Source of the DNA: Leifsonia poae
GTDB lineage: Bacteria > Actinomycetota > Actinomycetes > Actinomycetales > Microbacteriaceae
Direction of reading: 5' to 3'
Assembly (NCBI RefSeq): GCF_027921845.1
Contig: NZ_BSEN01000003.1
Location: 1-46,276 of the forward strand
Length of the DNA: 46,276 bases
A program made the translations under genes and the position numbers. Shown in pieces: positions 1 to 15,680 of the stretch (its first letter is position 1; each line of letters starts with the position of its first letter). The notes beneath the pieces were generated by a model. The model was not told the origin of the DNA. It saw nothing but the letters and a program-made list of their open reading frames with translations, and did no database searches.

Positions 1-18
1 CGCGCGGCGCGGCGCGCG

Positions 19-249
19 TCAGCGGCGGCGGATGTCGGCTCGGCGGCTGGCGAGGTAGACGAGCACGCCGGCGACGACGGCGCCGCCCATCGTGGTGAGC
101 CAGTACGGCAGCGTGACCGCGGCGTGCCCGGTGGCGGCCTGCACGACGCCGGCGACGAAGCTCAGCACGGCGACGACGAGCAGCACGGCGGCGACACCGA
201 CCATCGCGCGGCCGGCGGTGTCGGTGTATTCGAGAAGCTGTCGCCACAT
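19..249 (-). CDS. Small two-helix membrane protein
   Basis: I do not recognise a named family. The 76-residue product has two hydrophobic segments, roughly residues 15-37 and 47-65, and ends in a basic tail (RRADIRRR), so it is probably an inner-membrane protein with a cytoplasmic C-terminus. The ATG at 249 was chosen over an upstream ATG at 363. The longer reading would start inside the rpoC terminator hairpin and run through a 15-bp tandem repeat with little resemblance to coding sequence. A GACAAT hexamer (256-261) lies exactly 6 nt before this ATG, which suggests a leaderless transcript. It lies just downstream of rpoC on the same strand but beyond a terminator, so it is probably expressed separately. 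The function is unknown. Confidence 0.6.
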   Translation of the reverse strand: MWRQLLEYTDTAGRAMVGVAAVLLVVAVLSFVAGVVQAATGHAAVTLPYWLTTMGGAVVAGVLVYLASRRADIRRR

Positions 250-280
250 GCTCCCATTGTCGCATCGCACGGCTGAGCAT

Positions 281-325
281 CCGGCCAGCGCGCACCCGGC
301 CAGCGCGGACCCGGCCAGCAACACC
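281..325. repeat. Three tandem 15-bp repeats
   Basis: The unit CCGGCCAGCGCGCAC occurs three times head to tail (281-295, 296-310, 311-325); the third copy has diverged. It lies between the rpoC terminator and the start of the small membrane protein gene. I see no function in it, and it argues against extending that gene upstream. Confidence 0.7.
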
Positions 326-339
326 CCGCCGCACAACGA

Positions 340-375
340 GAACGGCCCCCGATGCCGAAGCACCGGGGGCCGTTC
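340..375 (-). terminator. rpoC terminator hairpin
   Basis: A perfect 12-bp inverted repeat, GAACGGCCCCCG and CGGGGGCCGTTC, encloses a 12-nt loop. It begins 22 nt after the rpoC stop codon. No T-tract follows on the minus strand, as is common for actinobacterial hairpin terminators. Confidence 0.8.
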
Positions 376-397
376 GTCGTACGAAAGCTACGAACGC

Positions 398-4273
<3,876 letters not shown>

Positions 4274-4317
4274 TTTTCCTTCTTTCCTGGAAAAAGTTTC
4301 GTCAGTAATGGTCTGGC

Positions 4318-7815
<3,498 letters not shown>

Positions 7816-8003
7816 GGAAATAACCTCCGTGGGCCCCGTCGGGCCTCAGTTACTGTCGGTCAGAGTGAGTAGTTTGTGAACGAGAACTCCCAGGGATGTC
7901 TTCGGCGCCTATCTGACTCCTTCTGGAGCCCAGGCGCGCACATCCGAATAGCAGAGCCGACCGCAATATGAAGGCAGATGTTCGTCAGGGAGCGCAAAGA
8001 ACA

Positions 8004-8033
8004 ACTATATGTCAAATAGACGCGCCGTGTCCA
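8004..8033 (-). promoter_or_regulatory. Candidate rpoBC promoter
   Basis: On the minus strand TGGACA (8028-8033), an 18-bp spacer and TATAGT (8004-8009) resemble a housekeeping sigma promoter. A separate TTGACA lies at 8010-8015. Transcription would start near 7997, giving an approximately 180-nt leader before rpoB. The rest of 7816-8111 is AT-richer than its surroundings and holds no gene that I can support. Confidence 0.5.
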
Positions 8034-8111
8034 GTCTTTTCTTGACCATGCGCGCCGACTCCTGTATAACCCCACCCATTCCCCCGCTATTCCCAGCCTG
8101 CTGAGCCGGCT

Positions 8112-9185
8112 TCAGCGCCGCCGGGAAGGTGCGACTCCGCCCTCGAGACGCAGGCGCTGCAGGGAGTCGACGGTGGCGATGATGGCGTCCTCGCGCGTGC
8201 GCGGCGTCCAGCCGAGCATCCGGTGCGCCTTCTCTGCGCTCGCCCGGCGCACCGCGCCGATGTCGGGGAGCGCATCCCGCACCGAACGGCTGAACGGCGC
8301 GAGGGTCTTCAGCACCCAGTCGGGCATCTCCTTCGTCGTGATCCGCGCGCCCGCGGTGCCCAGATGACCCCGGATGAGCAGGGCGGCCTCCTGCGCACCG
8401 ATCACGTCGCCCGCGATCGCCAGGAACCGTTCGCCCAACGCCTCGGGACGGATCATCGCCAGCAGGTGCAGGGCGGCGACGTCGCGCACGTCGACGACGC
8501 CGAAGCTGACCCTCGGGAGCCGCGGCAGACGCCCCTCCATGATCGCCTTGACGAGCTGCACCGAGGTCGAGTAGTCGCTGCCGAGCGCCGGGCCGAGGAT
8601 GCCCACCGGGTTCACCGTCGCGAGTTCGAGGGCCGCGCCGTCCCGCACCCCGCCTTCGGCGGCGATGAAGTCCCACGCCGCGCGCTCAGCGATCGTCTTC
8701 GACTTCGGGTACGCACTGACGTGGACTCCGCTGTCGAGCTCGGTCCAGTCCTCCTCGGTGAACGGGCGGTCGGTCGGCTGGTGCCCGTAGCCGATCGCGG
8801 CGAACGACGACGTCTGCACGACGCGCTTCACCCCGGCATCCCTCGCCGCCCGGAGCACGCGCATCGCCCCGTCGCGAGCCGGGGCGATGAGGTCGTTCTC
8901 GTCCTTCGGCTGGGTGGCCGGGAACGGTGACGCCACGTGCAGCACGTACTCGCAGCCGTCGACGGCCGCCGCCCAGCCGTCGTCGGAGATCAGATCCGCC
9001 ACGGCGAATGTGAGGGCGTCGCCCGCGTCGTCGATCCCGCCTCTGGCCAGCTGGGCGCGCACATCGGCGGCCCGGCCGGGGGTCCGGATGGTCGTGCGGA
9101 CCTCGTATCCGGCGTTCAGCAGGGCGAGCACGCAGTGCGCACCCACGAAACCGGACCCGCCTGTCACCAGTACCTGTGCAGTCAT
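8112..9185 (-). CDS. NAD(P)-dependent extended SDR reductase
   Basis: This 357-residue protein belongs to the extended short-chain dehydrogenase family, close to dihydroflavonol 4-reductases and cinnamoyl-CoA reductases. It is probably a cytosolic NADPH-dependent ketone or aldehyde reductase. The Rossmann motif TGGSGFVG is at residues 8-15, a serine pair is at 126-127, and the catalytic Tyr159-x3-Lys163 lies in YPKSK. The family motif NPVGILGP is also present. The ATG at 9185 was chosen because GGAGGA lies seven bases upstream and the nucleotide-binding motif then falls at the usual distance. The substrate cannot be read from the sequence. The gene stands alone between rpoB and the two-component system. 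Confidence 0.85.
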   Translation of the reverse strand: MTAQVLVTGGSGFVGAHCVLALLNAGYEVRTTIRTPGRAADVRAQLARGGIDDAGDALTFAVADLISDDGWAAAVDGCEYVLHVASPFPATQPKDENDLIAPARDGAMRVLRAARDAGVKRVVQTSSFAAIGYGHQPTDRPFTEEDWTELDSGVHVSAYPKSKTIAERAAWDFIAAEGGVRDGAALELATVNPVGILGPALGSDYSTSVQLVKAIMEGRLPRLPRVSFGVVDVRDVAALHLLAMIRPEALGERFLAIAGDVIGAQEAALLIRGHLGTAGARITTKEMPDWVLKTLAPFSRSVRDALPDIGAVRRASAEKAHRMLGWTPRTREDAIIATVDSLQRLRLEGGVAPSRRR

Positions 9186-9315
9186 GTCCTGATCCTCCCC
9201 CGGTGTCGCGGCATCCGGTACCTCTTCGGGCCTTTCGCGGGCAGCTCTCGGCGGTTGGACACGGGCGGTGCGGCGTCGCAATTCCGGAAGTCTCGGGCAA
9301 CACGCCGGGGCGCGC

Positions 9316-10029
9316 TCAGGAGCGCACGAGGGCGATCGCCTGCGCGCGGTCGCGCACGGCCAGCTTGGCGAAGAGGGAGTTGATGTGCGTCTTGACCGTC
9401 GCGACGCTGACGAAGAGGGCCGCCGCGATCTCCCCGTTGCTCAGGCCGTCGGCGACCAGCGCGAGCACGTCCGCCTCGCGCCGGGTGAGCTGCGGGAAGC
9501 GTGCGACCAGCGCATCGGCCGGCGACGCGTCGCGGGCCGATGCGGAGCCGGCTGCAGCGGTGAGTGAGTTGACGAGCAGGGCGCCGACCTCCGGCGCGAA
9601 GGTCGACTGGCCGCGGGCGACCGCGCGCACGGCCGCTGCCAGCTCCGCGCGTCCGGCGTCTTTCGTGAGGTATCCCTTCGCGCCGGCGCGCAGCGCCCCC
9701 AGGATCGACTCGTCGTCGGCGAAGGTCGTGAGCACCAGGATGGCCGTGCCCGGCACCTCGCGCACGATGCGCTCCGTCGCGGCGACGCCGTCGAGCACGG
9801 GCATCCGGAGATCCATCAGCACGACATCCGGATGCTCGCGCACGGCGGCCGCCACCGCCTGCGCACCATCGGCCGCCTCGCCGACGACCTCCACATAGGG
9901 GAGCAGGGAGAGCACGGTCACGAGACCGTCGCGGATGATCGCCTGGTCGTCGGCGACCACGACCCGGATGGCGGGCTCGGCGTCCACGCCACCCGCGCCC
10001 GCTCCCGGCATGCTTCCGCCCGCGCTCAT
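9316..10029 (-). CDS. NarL/LuxR-type response regulator
   Basis: This 237-residue DNA-binding response regulator has a receiver domain at about residues 21-135 and a LuxR-type helix-turn-helix at 181-230. The acidic pair Asp27-Asp28, the phosphoacceptor Asp73 (in LMDLRMP) and Lys123 are all present, so phosphorylation should be possible. The ATG overlaps the stop codon of the upstream histidine kinase gene (ATGA), which shows translational coupling and cognate pairing. An upstream extension in the same frame is arginine-rich shadow sequence and was rejected. The target genes are unknown; the adjacent membrane protein gene is a candidate. Confidence 0.93.
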   Translation of the reverse strand: MSAGGSMPGAGAGGVDAEPAIRVVVADDQAIIRDGLVTVLSLLPYVEVVGEAADGAQAVAAAVREHPDVVLMDLRMPVLDGVAATERIVREVPGTAILVLTTFADDESILGALRAGAKGYLTKDAGRAELAAAVRAVARGQSTFAPEVGALLVNSLTAAAGSASARDASPADALVARFPQLTRREADVLALVADGLSNGEIAAALFVSVATVKTHINSLFAKLAVRDRAQAIALVRS

Positions 10030-11180
10030 CGCAGCACCGCTTCGGCCGTGACGACGAATCGGTCGCCCTCGACCCCGGCAGCGGCGGAACCGCCGAGCGG
10101 AAGAGCGGCGAAGCGTTCGCGCATCCCGTCGATGCCGTGGTGGCCACCGGACGCGGCGAGCGCCGTGCGCCCGTGCTCGGTCAGCGGATTGGAGACGGTG
10201 AGACGCACGCGCCCATTCTGCCCGGCCGCCGGCCACTCGATCGAGATCCGCACCGGCTCGCCCGGGGCGTGCTTGCGCGCATTGCTCAGCGCCTCCTGTA
10301 CTGCGCGCTGCAGCGCCGCCGCCTGGGCGGCCGTCAACCGCACCGGCTCCCCCGCCGTCGTCAGGTCCACCGAAACGCCCAGCGAACGATGCGCCGCGAG
10401 CAGGTCGGCCACCGAGGTCTGGAACGCGTCCGGCTCCACCGGGCCCTCCTCACCGGCCGGGTCCCGGAGCGCCGCGACCGCACGACGCGCCTCGCTCAGC
10501 CCGGTGGCCGCGAGCGCGCGCGCATCCGAGACCCGCGTCGTCGCCGCCTCCACATCGCGCGCCTCGAGCAGCGCCTCCACGGCATCCAGCTGGATCACCA
10601 GGCCGCCGAGACTGTGCGCGAGCACATCGTGCAGGTCGCGCGCGATGGCGATGCGCGATGCCTCCTCACGCATCGCGAGGTCACGCTCGCGCAGGAGTGC
10701 CATTTGCTGCTCGCTCTGCCGGAACTGCCGCCGGCTCAGGCCGGCGAAGGTGGCGAGCAGAACGCCGCCCATCATGGCGAGCACCGCGACGACCGGCGTG
10801 CCGAACGGGACGGCGCCGACGGCGATCAGCGCGATCGTCACCAGTGAGAGCCCGAACCCGATCGACGCCGGCACCGCGACCGTCGCCATCACCGCGAGCA
10901 CGCCGACGGCTGCCGGCACCACCGCGACGCCGTTGGTGGGCGCGGAGACGAGCCCGCCCAGCACCGCGGAGAGGATGCTGAGGGCGACGCTGACCGTGCC
11001 GTAGCCGAACAGCACGGCGATGCCGCGCGCGATCCATGCACCGGTCGAGACGAGCGCGACCGCGAGCACCCAGGTCGGTCGGCCGGTCGTGTCGTTCACG
11101 ATGAGCGACCAGCTGACGACGACGCCGCCGACCAGGTTCAGCGCGAAGGCCAACCAGCTCGGCGACGTCGAAGTGTTCAC
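10026..11180 (-). CDS. NarL-family sensor histidine kinase
   Basis: This 384-residue membrane histidine kinase has five or six hydrophobic segments in residues 8-148, then a HisKA_3 dimerisation domain with the phosphoacceptor His184 in ARDLHDVLAHSLGG. An ATPase domain follows with the N-box at Glu296-Asn300 and a glycine-rich box near 345-354. There is almost no extracytoplasmic loop, so the signal is probably sensed in or at the membrane. The initiation codon is GTG (11178-11180), seven bases after the stop codon of the preceding membrane protein gene; no strong ribosome binding site is visible. It forms an operon with that gene and the response regulator. Confidence 0.92.
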   Translation of the reverse strand: MNTSTSPSWLAFALNLVGGVVVSWSLIVNDTTGRPTWVLAVALVSTGAWIARGIAVLFGYGTVSVALSILSAVLGGLVSAPTNGVAVVPAAVGVLAVMATVAVPASIGFGLSLVTIALIAVGAVPFGTPVVAVLAMMGGVLLATFAGLSRRQFRQSEQQMALLRERDLAMREEASRIAIARDLHDVLAHSLGGLVIQLDAVEALLEARDVEAATTRVSDARALAATGLSEARRAVAALRDPAGEEGPVEPDAFQTSVADLLAAHRSLGVSVDLTTAGEPVRLTAAQAAALQRAVQEALSNARKHAPGEPVRISIEWPAAGQNGRVRLTVSNPLTEHGRTALAASGGHHGIDGMRERFAALPLGGSAAAGVEGDRFVVTAEAVLR

Positions 11181-11187
11181 ACGTCCA

Positions 11188-11715
11188 TCATGCTGTGACA
11201 GCGGCGTGCCGATCGAGTCGTGCGGCGAAGACCACGGTGCGGGCGGCGCGGTTGGCGGCCAGCATCAGCAGGATGACGCCGGTCGAGGCGGCGAGGTGCG
11301 ACCCGGCCATCCCGGCCAGCACGTCGATCCCGACACGCACCGCGACGACGACGATCCACAGCACGAGACCCCACGCGCCGGTGCGCGATTCGTACAGAGC
11401 GAGGTCGCGCCGGTCGCGTCCGTCGCGCCCGAGCTGCACGGGCTCCGGCAGCCGGCGGAAGTGCGCGATCGAGCCCATCCACGCGCCGATCCCCAGCGAG
11501 ATGACCAGTTCGACCACCAGCACGCCCAGGTCGAGGGCGGTGAGCGCGGCCGGCTTGACCGTCTGCACGAGCATGACGACCCCGACCAGCCCCATGATGG
11601 CGGGCACCCGCCACATCCGGCTCACGGCCACCGGGCGCCAGGTCATCTGGCGGAAGCCGATCCAGCTGATCAGCACCAGGATCAGGAGCGCGTTGCCGAT
11701 CGTCTGCAGTGTCAT
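11188..11715 (-). CDS. Membrane protein linked to the two-component system
   Basis: This 175-residue integral membrane protein has about four hydrophobic segments and no signal peptide. I cannot assign a named family with confidence. It is the first gene of an operon with the histidine kinase (7-bp gap) and the response regulator. That position is typical of an accessory protein that modulates a sensor kinase, or of an autoregulated target. The ATG at 11715 has GAAAGG ten bases upstream. A longer reading from 11799 adds a charged stretch with no membrane or domain character and was rejected. Confidence 0.7.
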   Translation of the reverse strand: MTLQTIGNALLILVLISWIGFRQMTWRPVAVSRMWRVPAIMGLVGVVMLVQTVKPAALTALDLGVLVVELVISLGIGAWMGSIAHFRRLPEPVQLGRDGRDRRDLALYESRTGAWGLVLWIVVVAVRVGIDVLAGMAGSHLAASTGVILLMLAANRAARTVVFAARLDRHAAVTA

Positions 11716-11791
11716 GGGAGTGAAGCCTTTCGAAGTCGAGTGCCGGATTCCCGGCCTCTTCGAGTCTCGCGACAGCGCGTCGGCGGCGGCA

Positions 11792-11827
11792 CCACCCACG
11801 GGTGGAGCGGCGGGTGGAGACTAGGCT
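11792..11827 (+). promoter_or_regulatory. Leaderless promoter with palindrome
   Basis: TAGGCT (11822-11827) lies exactly 6 nt before the GTG start at 11834, as expected for a leaderless transcript. The palindrome CCACCC-AC-GGGTGG (11792-11805) occupies the -35 position and may be an operator. Confidence 0.5.
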
Positions 11828-11833
11828 GACGTC

Positions 11834-12703
11834 GTGGCAGCAGAGAATCCGTCGGTCGTCCTGAAGGAGAGCGGATACCGCGCCGTGATCGAGCCGGATC
11901 GCTTCGTGCCCGGCTCCTTCCAGTTGGTGGTCGACGGCACCCCGCAGTCGCACGTGAATCTCGACGACCCGTCGCAGCTGTTCTTCGAGTACATCCAGCG
12001 CATGGGCAACGTGATCGACCTCATCGGGGAGCCCGGTCAGCCGATTACTGCCGTGCATCTCGGGGCCGGCGCACTCACCCTGCCGCGGTACATCGCGTAC
12101 ACCCGGCCCGGATCGCGCCAGCAGGTCGTCGAACTCGAGAGCAATCTCGTCGACCTCGTGCGCGAGCACCTCCCTCTTCCCCGCTACGCCCAGGTGCGCG
12201 TGCGGCACGGCGACGCCCGCGAGGTGGTCGGCAAACTGCCCGGCGGCTTGCGCGGCTCGGTCGACCTGCTGGTGATCGACATCTTCAGCGGAGCCCGCAC
12301 CCCCGCGCACGTCACAAGCGTCGAGTTCTACCGCTCGGCGGTGTCGCTGCTGGCCCCCGACGGCATCGTGCTGGTCAACGTGGCCGACGGCCCTCCGTTG
12401 TCTTTCGCCCGGAGCCAGGTCGCCACGCTCGGCGCGGTCGTCGAGAACGTCGCCGCCCTCGCGGAGACCCAGGTGCTCAAGGGGCGTCGGTTCGGCAACG
12501 TGGTGCTGGTCGGCTCGAATGCGTCGTTGCCACTCGACTGGCTGCCGCGCCTGCTGGCGAGCGGTCCGCATCCGGCCAAGGCGGTCGCCGGCGCAGAGCT
12601 CACGGCGTTCGCGGCGGGTGCTCCGATCGTGACGGATGCGACGAGCGTGCCGTCTCCTCCGCCCGCGCGCAGCATCTTCCAGTCCGGAACACGCCGCGAC
12701 TAG
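11834..12703 (+). CDS. Spermidine synthase-like methyltransferase-fold protein
   Basis: This 289-residue protein has the Rossmann-like fold of the spermidine synthase family. A glycine-rich nucleotide-binding loop (HLGAGALTLPRY, near residues 75-86) is followed by an acidic strand end (VVELE, 98-102). Further motifs are RHGDARE near 124 and LLVIDIFSG near 145. Such standalone actinobacterial proteins are usually annotated as spermidine synthase or fused-MFS spermidine synthase, but polyamine synthesis cannot be inferred here. The start is GTG at 11834, with no good ribosome binding site and a TAGGCT hexamer 6 nt upstream. The gene is single and convergent with pxpC. Confidence 0.75.
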   Translation: MAAENPSVVLKESGYRAVIEPDRFVPGSFQLVVDGTPQSHVNLDDPSQLFFEYIQRMGNVIDLIGEPGQPITAVHLGAGALTLPRYIAYTRPGSRQQVVELESNLVDLVREHLPLPRYAQVRVRHGDAREVVGKLPGGLRGSVDLLVIDIFSGARTPAHVTSVEFYRSAVSLLAPDGIVLVNVADGPPLSFARSQVATLGAVVENVAALAETQVLKGRRFGNVVLVGSNASLPLDWLPRLLASGPHPAKAVAGAELTAFAAGAPIVTDATSVPSPPPARSIFQSGTRRD

Positions 12704-12714
12704 CCCGTCGCAAT

Positions 12715-12771
12715 CGAGTCCGGGAGAAATCAGGTTCGGTTCGTGCCGGACGACGATTTCGCCCGGACTCG
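12715..12771. terminator. Long bidirectional terminator hairpin
   Basis: CGAGTCCGGG and CCCGGACTCG pair perfectly, then after one mismatch GAAAT pairs with ATTTC, giving a 16-bp stem with a 25-nt loop. It fills the gap between the convergent spermidine-synthase-like and pxpC genes, ending 3 nt from the pxpC stop codon. Confidence 0.85.
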
Positions 12772-12774
12772 CGT

Positions 12775-13677
12775 TCAGGCGTGGCGGAACGCCAGGCGCT
12801 GACCCGGGCGGAGCTGGGCGAACGCGTCGAGTGAGGCGTCAGCCACGACGGCGATCACGGGATACCCGCCCGTCACCGGATGGTCGGCGAGCAGCACGGT
12901 CGGGCGCCCGTCGGGCGAGACCTGCACCGCGCCGGCGACCATCGGCTCGCTCGGCAGTTCGCTGAGCACCGCGCGCTCGAGCACCGGCGACGGATGCGGC
13001 TCCGATCCTGCACGGTGGGCGGCGGCCCGCACCGGATCGAGGCGCGCCCCGATCCGATTGCTCTCGGCGCTCACCTCCCACTCCCTGTCATAGAACGCGT
13101 CGATCGCCGATGGCAGGAACCAGTCGGCCCGCGGCCCGCGATGCGCGCGGACCTCCACGACCCCGTCGGCGGGGAGCGCCACCGGCACGAAGTCGAGCAG
13201 TGGCACCGCCTGCGCCGGATGCTCCCCCACCGCGAGCACGTCGCCGGCAGTCAGCGGGGCCGGCCCGAGAGCCGAGAGCACGTCGCGCGAGCGCGACCCG
13301 AGCACCGGATGCACGTCGACGCCGCCCCGCACGGTCAGGTAGCTGCGCACGCCGGCCGTCGGCCGCCCGATCCGCAGCGTCGCTCCGGCCTCCGCGTGCA
13401 CCGCGTCGTGCGGATCGACCGGTCGCCCGTCCAGGTCGAGCGACACCACGGCACCCGTGACGGCGAACCACGCCGGCTCCTCGAAGCGCACGGTGGCGCC
13501 GCCCAGCAGGAACTCGATGCCCGCGCATCCCTCGTCGTTGCCGAGCAGGCGATTGCCGAGCCGCAGGGCGGCGCGATCGAGCGCTCCGGATGCGCTCACG
13601 CCGATGGCGGCGAGGCCGGGCCGCCCCAGATCCTCGATCAGGGCGAGCGGTCCCGGCTCCACGATGCGCAGGCTCAC
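12775..13677 (-). CDS. pxpC: 5-oxoprolinase subunit C
   Basis: This 300-residue protein is the biotin-dependent-carboxyltransferase-like subunit of the PxpABC 5-oxoprolinase, which hydrolyses 5-oxo-L-proline (pyroglutamate) to L-glutamate using ATP. Family features include the N-terminal VEPGPLALIEDLGRPG, the central GGVDVHPVLGSRSRD and the C-terminal DHPVTGGYPVIAVV. The initiation codon is GTG at 13677, overlapping the pxpB stop as GTGA. A reading extended to 13755 has no family match. It is the last gene of the pxpA-pxpB-pxpC operon. Confidence 0.93.
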   Translation of the reverse strand: MSLRIVEPGPLALIEDLGRPGLAAIGVSASGALDRAALRLGNRLLGNDEGCAGIEFLLGGATVRFEEPAWFAVTGAVVSLDLDGRPVDPHDAVHAEAGATLRIGRPTAGVRSYLTVRGGVDVHPVLGSRSRDVLSALGPAPLTAGDVLAVGEHPAQAVPLLDFVPVALPADGVVEVRAHRGPRADWFLPSAIDAFYDREWEVSAESNRIGARLDPVRAAAHRAGSEPHPSPVLERAVLSELPSEPMVAGAVQVSPDGRPTVLLADHPVTGGYPVIAVVADASLDAFAQLRPGQRLAFRHA

Positions 13678-14330
13678 GACGACTCCCTGAAGCGCACGAC
13701 CGTCCCGGGGTTGAGCAGGGCTGGACTCTGCGGCGGGCGCGCGTCCTCGTTCCACAGCACGGCGTCCGTCGTGCCGATCAGCTGCCAGCCGCCCGGACTC
13801 GATCGCGGGTAGACACCGCTGAACTCTCCGGCGAGCGCGACCGAACCCGCGGGAACGCTCGTGCGCGGTGTCGCCCGCCGAGGCACGACGAGTCCGCCGT
13901 GGTCGGCGCCGGCGCTCCCCTGGTCGACGACGAGATAGGCGAACCCCGGCGCGAACCCGCAGAAGGCGACCCGCCAGAGCGTGCGGGTGTGGCGGGCGAC
14001 GACCTCGGCGACGGAGACGCCCAGGAGCTCGGCCACCGCGGGGAGATCGTCGCCGTCGTACCGCACCGGGAGCTCGACGGTCTCCACGGAATCACCGTGC
14101 GACGCCTCCCCCTGTTCCGCCGCCGAGAGCCAGCCGTGCGCGACGCTCACGGGGAGCACGGCCGGATCGACGCTGACGCCGATGGTGCGCGCGGCAGGAA
14201 CCAGGTCGACCACGCCTGGCGGGCGCGTCCGCTCCAGCTCGCTGTAGAGGTCGAGCACGGCAGTCAGGCTGTCCAGTTCGACGAGCAGCGTGTGGTCCCC
14301 GTTCGGCAGGATGCGCCTCGCCGGCGCCAT
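13674..14330 (-). CDS. pxpB: 5-oxoprolinase subunit B
   Basis: This 218-residue protein is the allophanate-hydrolase-subunit-1-like partner of PxpC. Conserved family segments visible are LPVRYDGDDLPAVAELLG, FCGFAPGFAYL and the basic RRATPRTSVPAGSVAL. The ATG at 14328-14330 shares one base with the pxpA stop codon (TGATG), and its own stop overlaps the pxpC start, so all three subunits are translationally coupled. Confidence 0.93.
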   Translation of the reverse strand: MAPARRILPNGDHTLLVELDSLTAVLDLYSELERTRPPGVVDLVPAARTIGVSVDPAVLPVSVAHGWLSAAEQGEASHGDSVETVELPVRYDGDDLPAVAELLGVSVAEVVARHTRTLWRVAFCGFAPGFAYLVVDQGSAGADHGGLVVPRRATPRTSVPAGSVALAGEFSGVYPRSSPGGWQLIGTTDAVLWNEDARPPQSPALLNPGTVVRFRESS

Positions 14331-15088
14331 CAGAACGCCTCCACCCGCACGCCCGCCGTCTCGAGCGCGGCACGGACCGCGGCAGCCATCGCCACGGCGC
14401 CCGGGGTGTCCCCGTGGACGCAGAGCGAGTCCACCTCGACCGCGATCTCGGTACCGTCGGCTGCGGTCACACGGCCCTCCGTCGCCAGCCGCACGGCGCG
14501 TTGTGCGATGGCGTCGTCGCCGCTCAGCACCGCCCCGGGCGTGCCGCGCTGAACGAGCGTGCCGTCGGCGAGATACCCGCGGTCGACGAACGCTTCGCGC
14601 ACGAATCGGATGCCCGCACTCGTGGCAGCGTCGTCGACGGCCGACCCCGCGAGCCCCAGCAGGGCGAGGCCCCCGTCGAACGCGGCGACCGCCCGCACGA
14701 CCGCTTCGGCCTGCGCAGGATCGGTGACGATCCGGTTGTAGAGCGCGCCATGCGGTTTGACGTACGTGACGGGCGCACCGGCGACGCGGGCGACGCCGGC
14801 GAGCGCGGCCAGCTGATAGAGCACGTCGCCGTACAGCTCTTCCGCCGGCACGTCCATGGCGCGGCGGCCGAACCCGGCGAGATCCCGGTACGAGACGTGG
14901 GCGCCGACCGCCACCCCGTTCTCGGCGGCGATCCGGCAGGTGCCGAGCATCGTCACCGGGTCGCCGGCGTGGAATCCGCAGGCGACGTTGGCGCTGGTGA
15001 CGAGACGGAGCATCGCCGCGTCGTCGCCCATCGTCCAGGCGCCGAACGACTCCCCGAGGTCGCTGTTGAGGTCGATGGTGCGGTCCAC
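14330..15088 (-). CDS. pxpA: 5-oxoprolinase subunit A (LamB/YcsF family)
   Basis: This 252-residue LamB/YcsF protein is the ATP-using subunit of 5-oxoprolinase. It shows the family signature DLNSDLGESFG at the N-terminus, NVACGFHAGD near residue 34, GAHVSYRD near 62 and VKPHGALYN near 110. The GTG start at 15088 is fixed by the conserved N-terminus. GGAGGG abuts the GTG directly, too close to act as a normal ribosome binding site. CACAAT (15095-15100) lies exactly 6 nt upstream, so a leaderless transcript is more likely. The three pxp genes run in order without gaps. The MarR gene lies 55 bp upstream on the same strand and need not be part of the operon. Confidence 0.94.
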   Translation of the reverse strand: MDRTIDLNSDLGESFGAWTMGDDAAMLRLVTSANVACGFHAGDPVTMLGTCRIAAENGVAVGAHVSYRDLAGFGRRAMDVPAEELYGDVLYQLAALAGVARVAGAPVTYVKPHGALYNRIVTDPAQAEAVVRAVAAFDGGLALLGLAGSAVDDAATSAGIRFVREAFVDRGYLADGTLVQRGTPGAVLSGDDAIAQRAVRLATEGRVTAADGTEIAVEVDSLCVHGDTPGAVAMAAAVRAALETAGVRVEAF

Positions 15089-15143
15089 CCCTCCATTGTG
15101 CCGAAGTTGTACTGATCGAAGTTGCGCGGAACGGTTTGCGCGA

Positions 15144-15581
15144 TCAGCCCTCGGAAATGTCGTTGTACCGCTGGAGCATCCGGGCGAACGCCTCGATCTC
15201 GTCGGCCGACCAGCCGGCGAACCGCTCGGTGAGAGCGGTCAGCAGGGTCTCCGACGAGGTGCGGATGGACGCCTCTCCCGCCGGTGTGAGCCGCAGCGCC
15301 TGCCCCCGTGCTCGGCCCGACTCCGCGTCCGCCGACGTGATGAGGCCGAATTCGGCGAGCGCTCCGAGCTGACGGGAGACGGTCGAACGATTGTGCTGGA
15401 AGTGCGACGCGATGTCGATGGCGCGGCATCCGGGGTTGGCGGCGATGTACGACAGCAGGGACTGGTCGACGAACGACAGCGCCTCGTTCTCACGGCGGAC
15501 GCGCGCGGTGCCCCGCCGGGCGATCGTGGTGAGTTCCTCCTGCACCGTGGCGATCGAGGAGGCGCGGTCGTGGCCGGTCAT
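15144..15581 (-). CDS. MarR-family repressor
   Basis: This 145-residue winged-helix MarR regulator has its DNA-recognition segment in AIDIASHFQHNRSTVSRQLG and a wing rich in basic residues (ESGRARGQALRLT). The ATG at 15581 was preferred over a GTG six bases upstream because TAGGCT (15588-15593) stands exactly 6 nt before it, the leaderless arrangement. It is divergent from a membrane protein gene, with two copies of GTTGCATTG(T/C)GCAAC between them. It very probably represses both itself and that gene. The ligand is unknown. Confidence 0.9.
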   Translation of the reverse strand: MTGHDRASSIATVQEELTTIARRGTARVRRENEALSFVDQSLLSYIAANPGCRAIDIASHFQHNRSTVSRQLGALAEFGLITSADAESGRARGQALRLTPAGEASIRTSSETLLTALTERFAGWSADEIEAFARMLQRYNDISEG

Positions 15582-15604
15582 GAGCACAGCCTATCGACCG
15601 ACTG

Positions 15605-15641
15605 GTTGCATTGTGCAACAATGTATGTTGCATTGCGCAAC
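15605..15641. promoter_or_regulatory. Twin MarR operators
   Basis: GTTGCATTGTGCAAC (15605-15619) and GTTGCATTGCGCAAC (15627-15641) differ by one base. Each contains an inverted repeat, and their centres are 22 bp apart, about two helical turns. They lie between the divergent marR and membrane protein starts. A TATGTT hexamer (15624-15629) in the gap could be the -10 of the plus-strand gene. Confidence 0.88.
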
Positions 15642-15680
15642 TCGCGCGCCTTCCCCCACTCGCTCTCAGATAGGACCCGC

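Noticed and set aside
19-363. Small membrane protein starting at 363 with a lipobox-like LAGC
   Set aside because: The extra N-terminus overlaps the rpoC terminator and a tandem repeat, and it is not a normal signal peptide.
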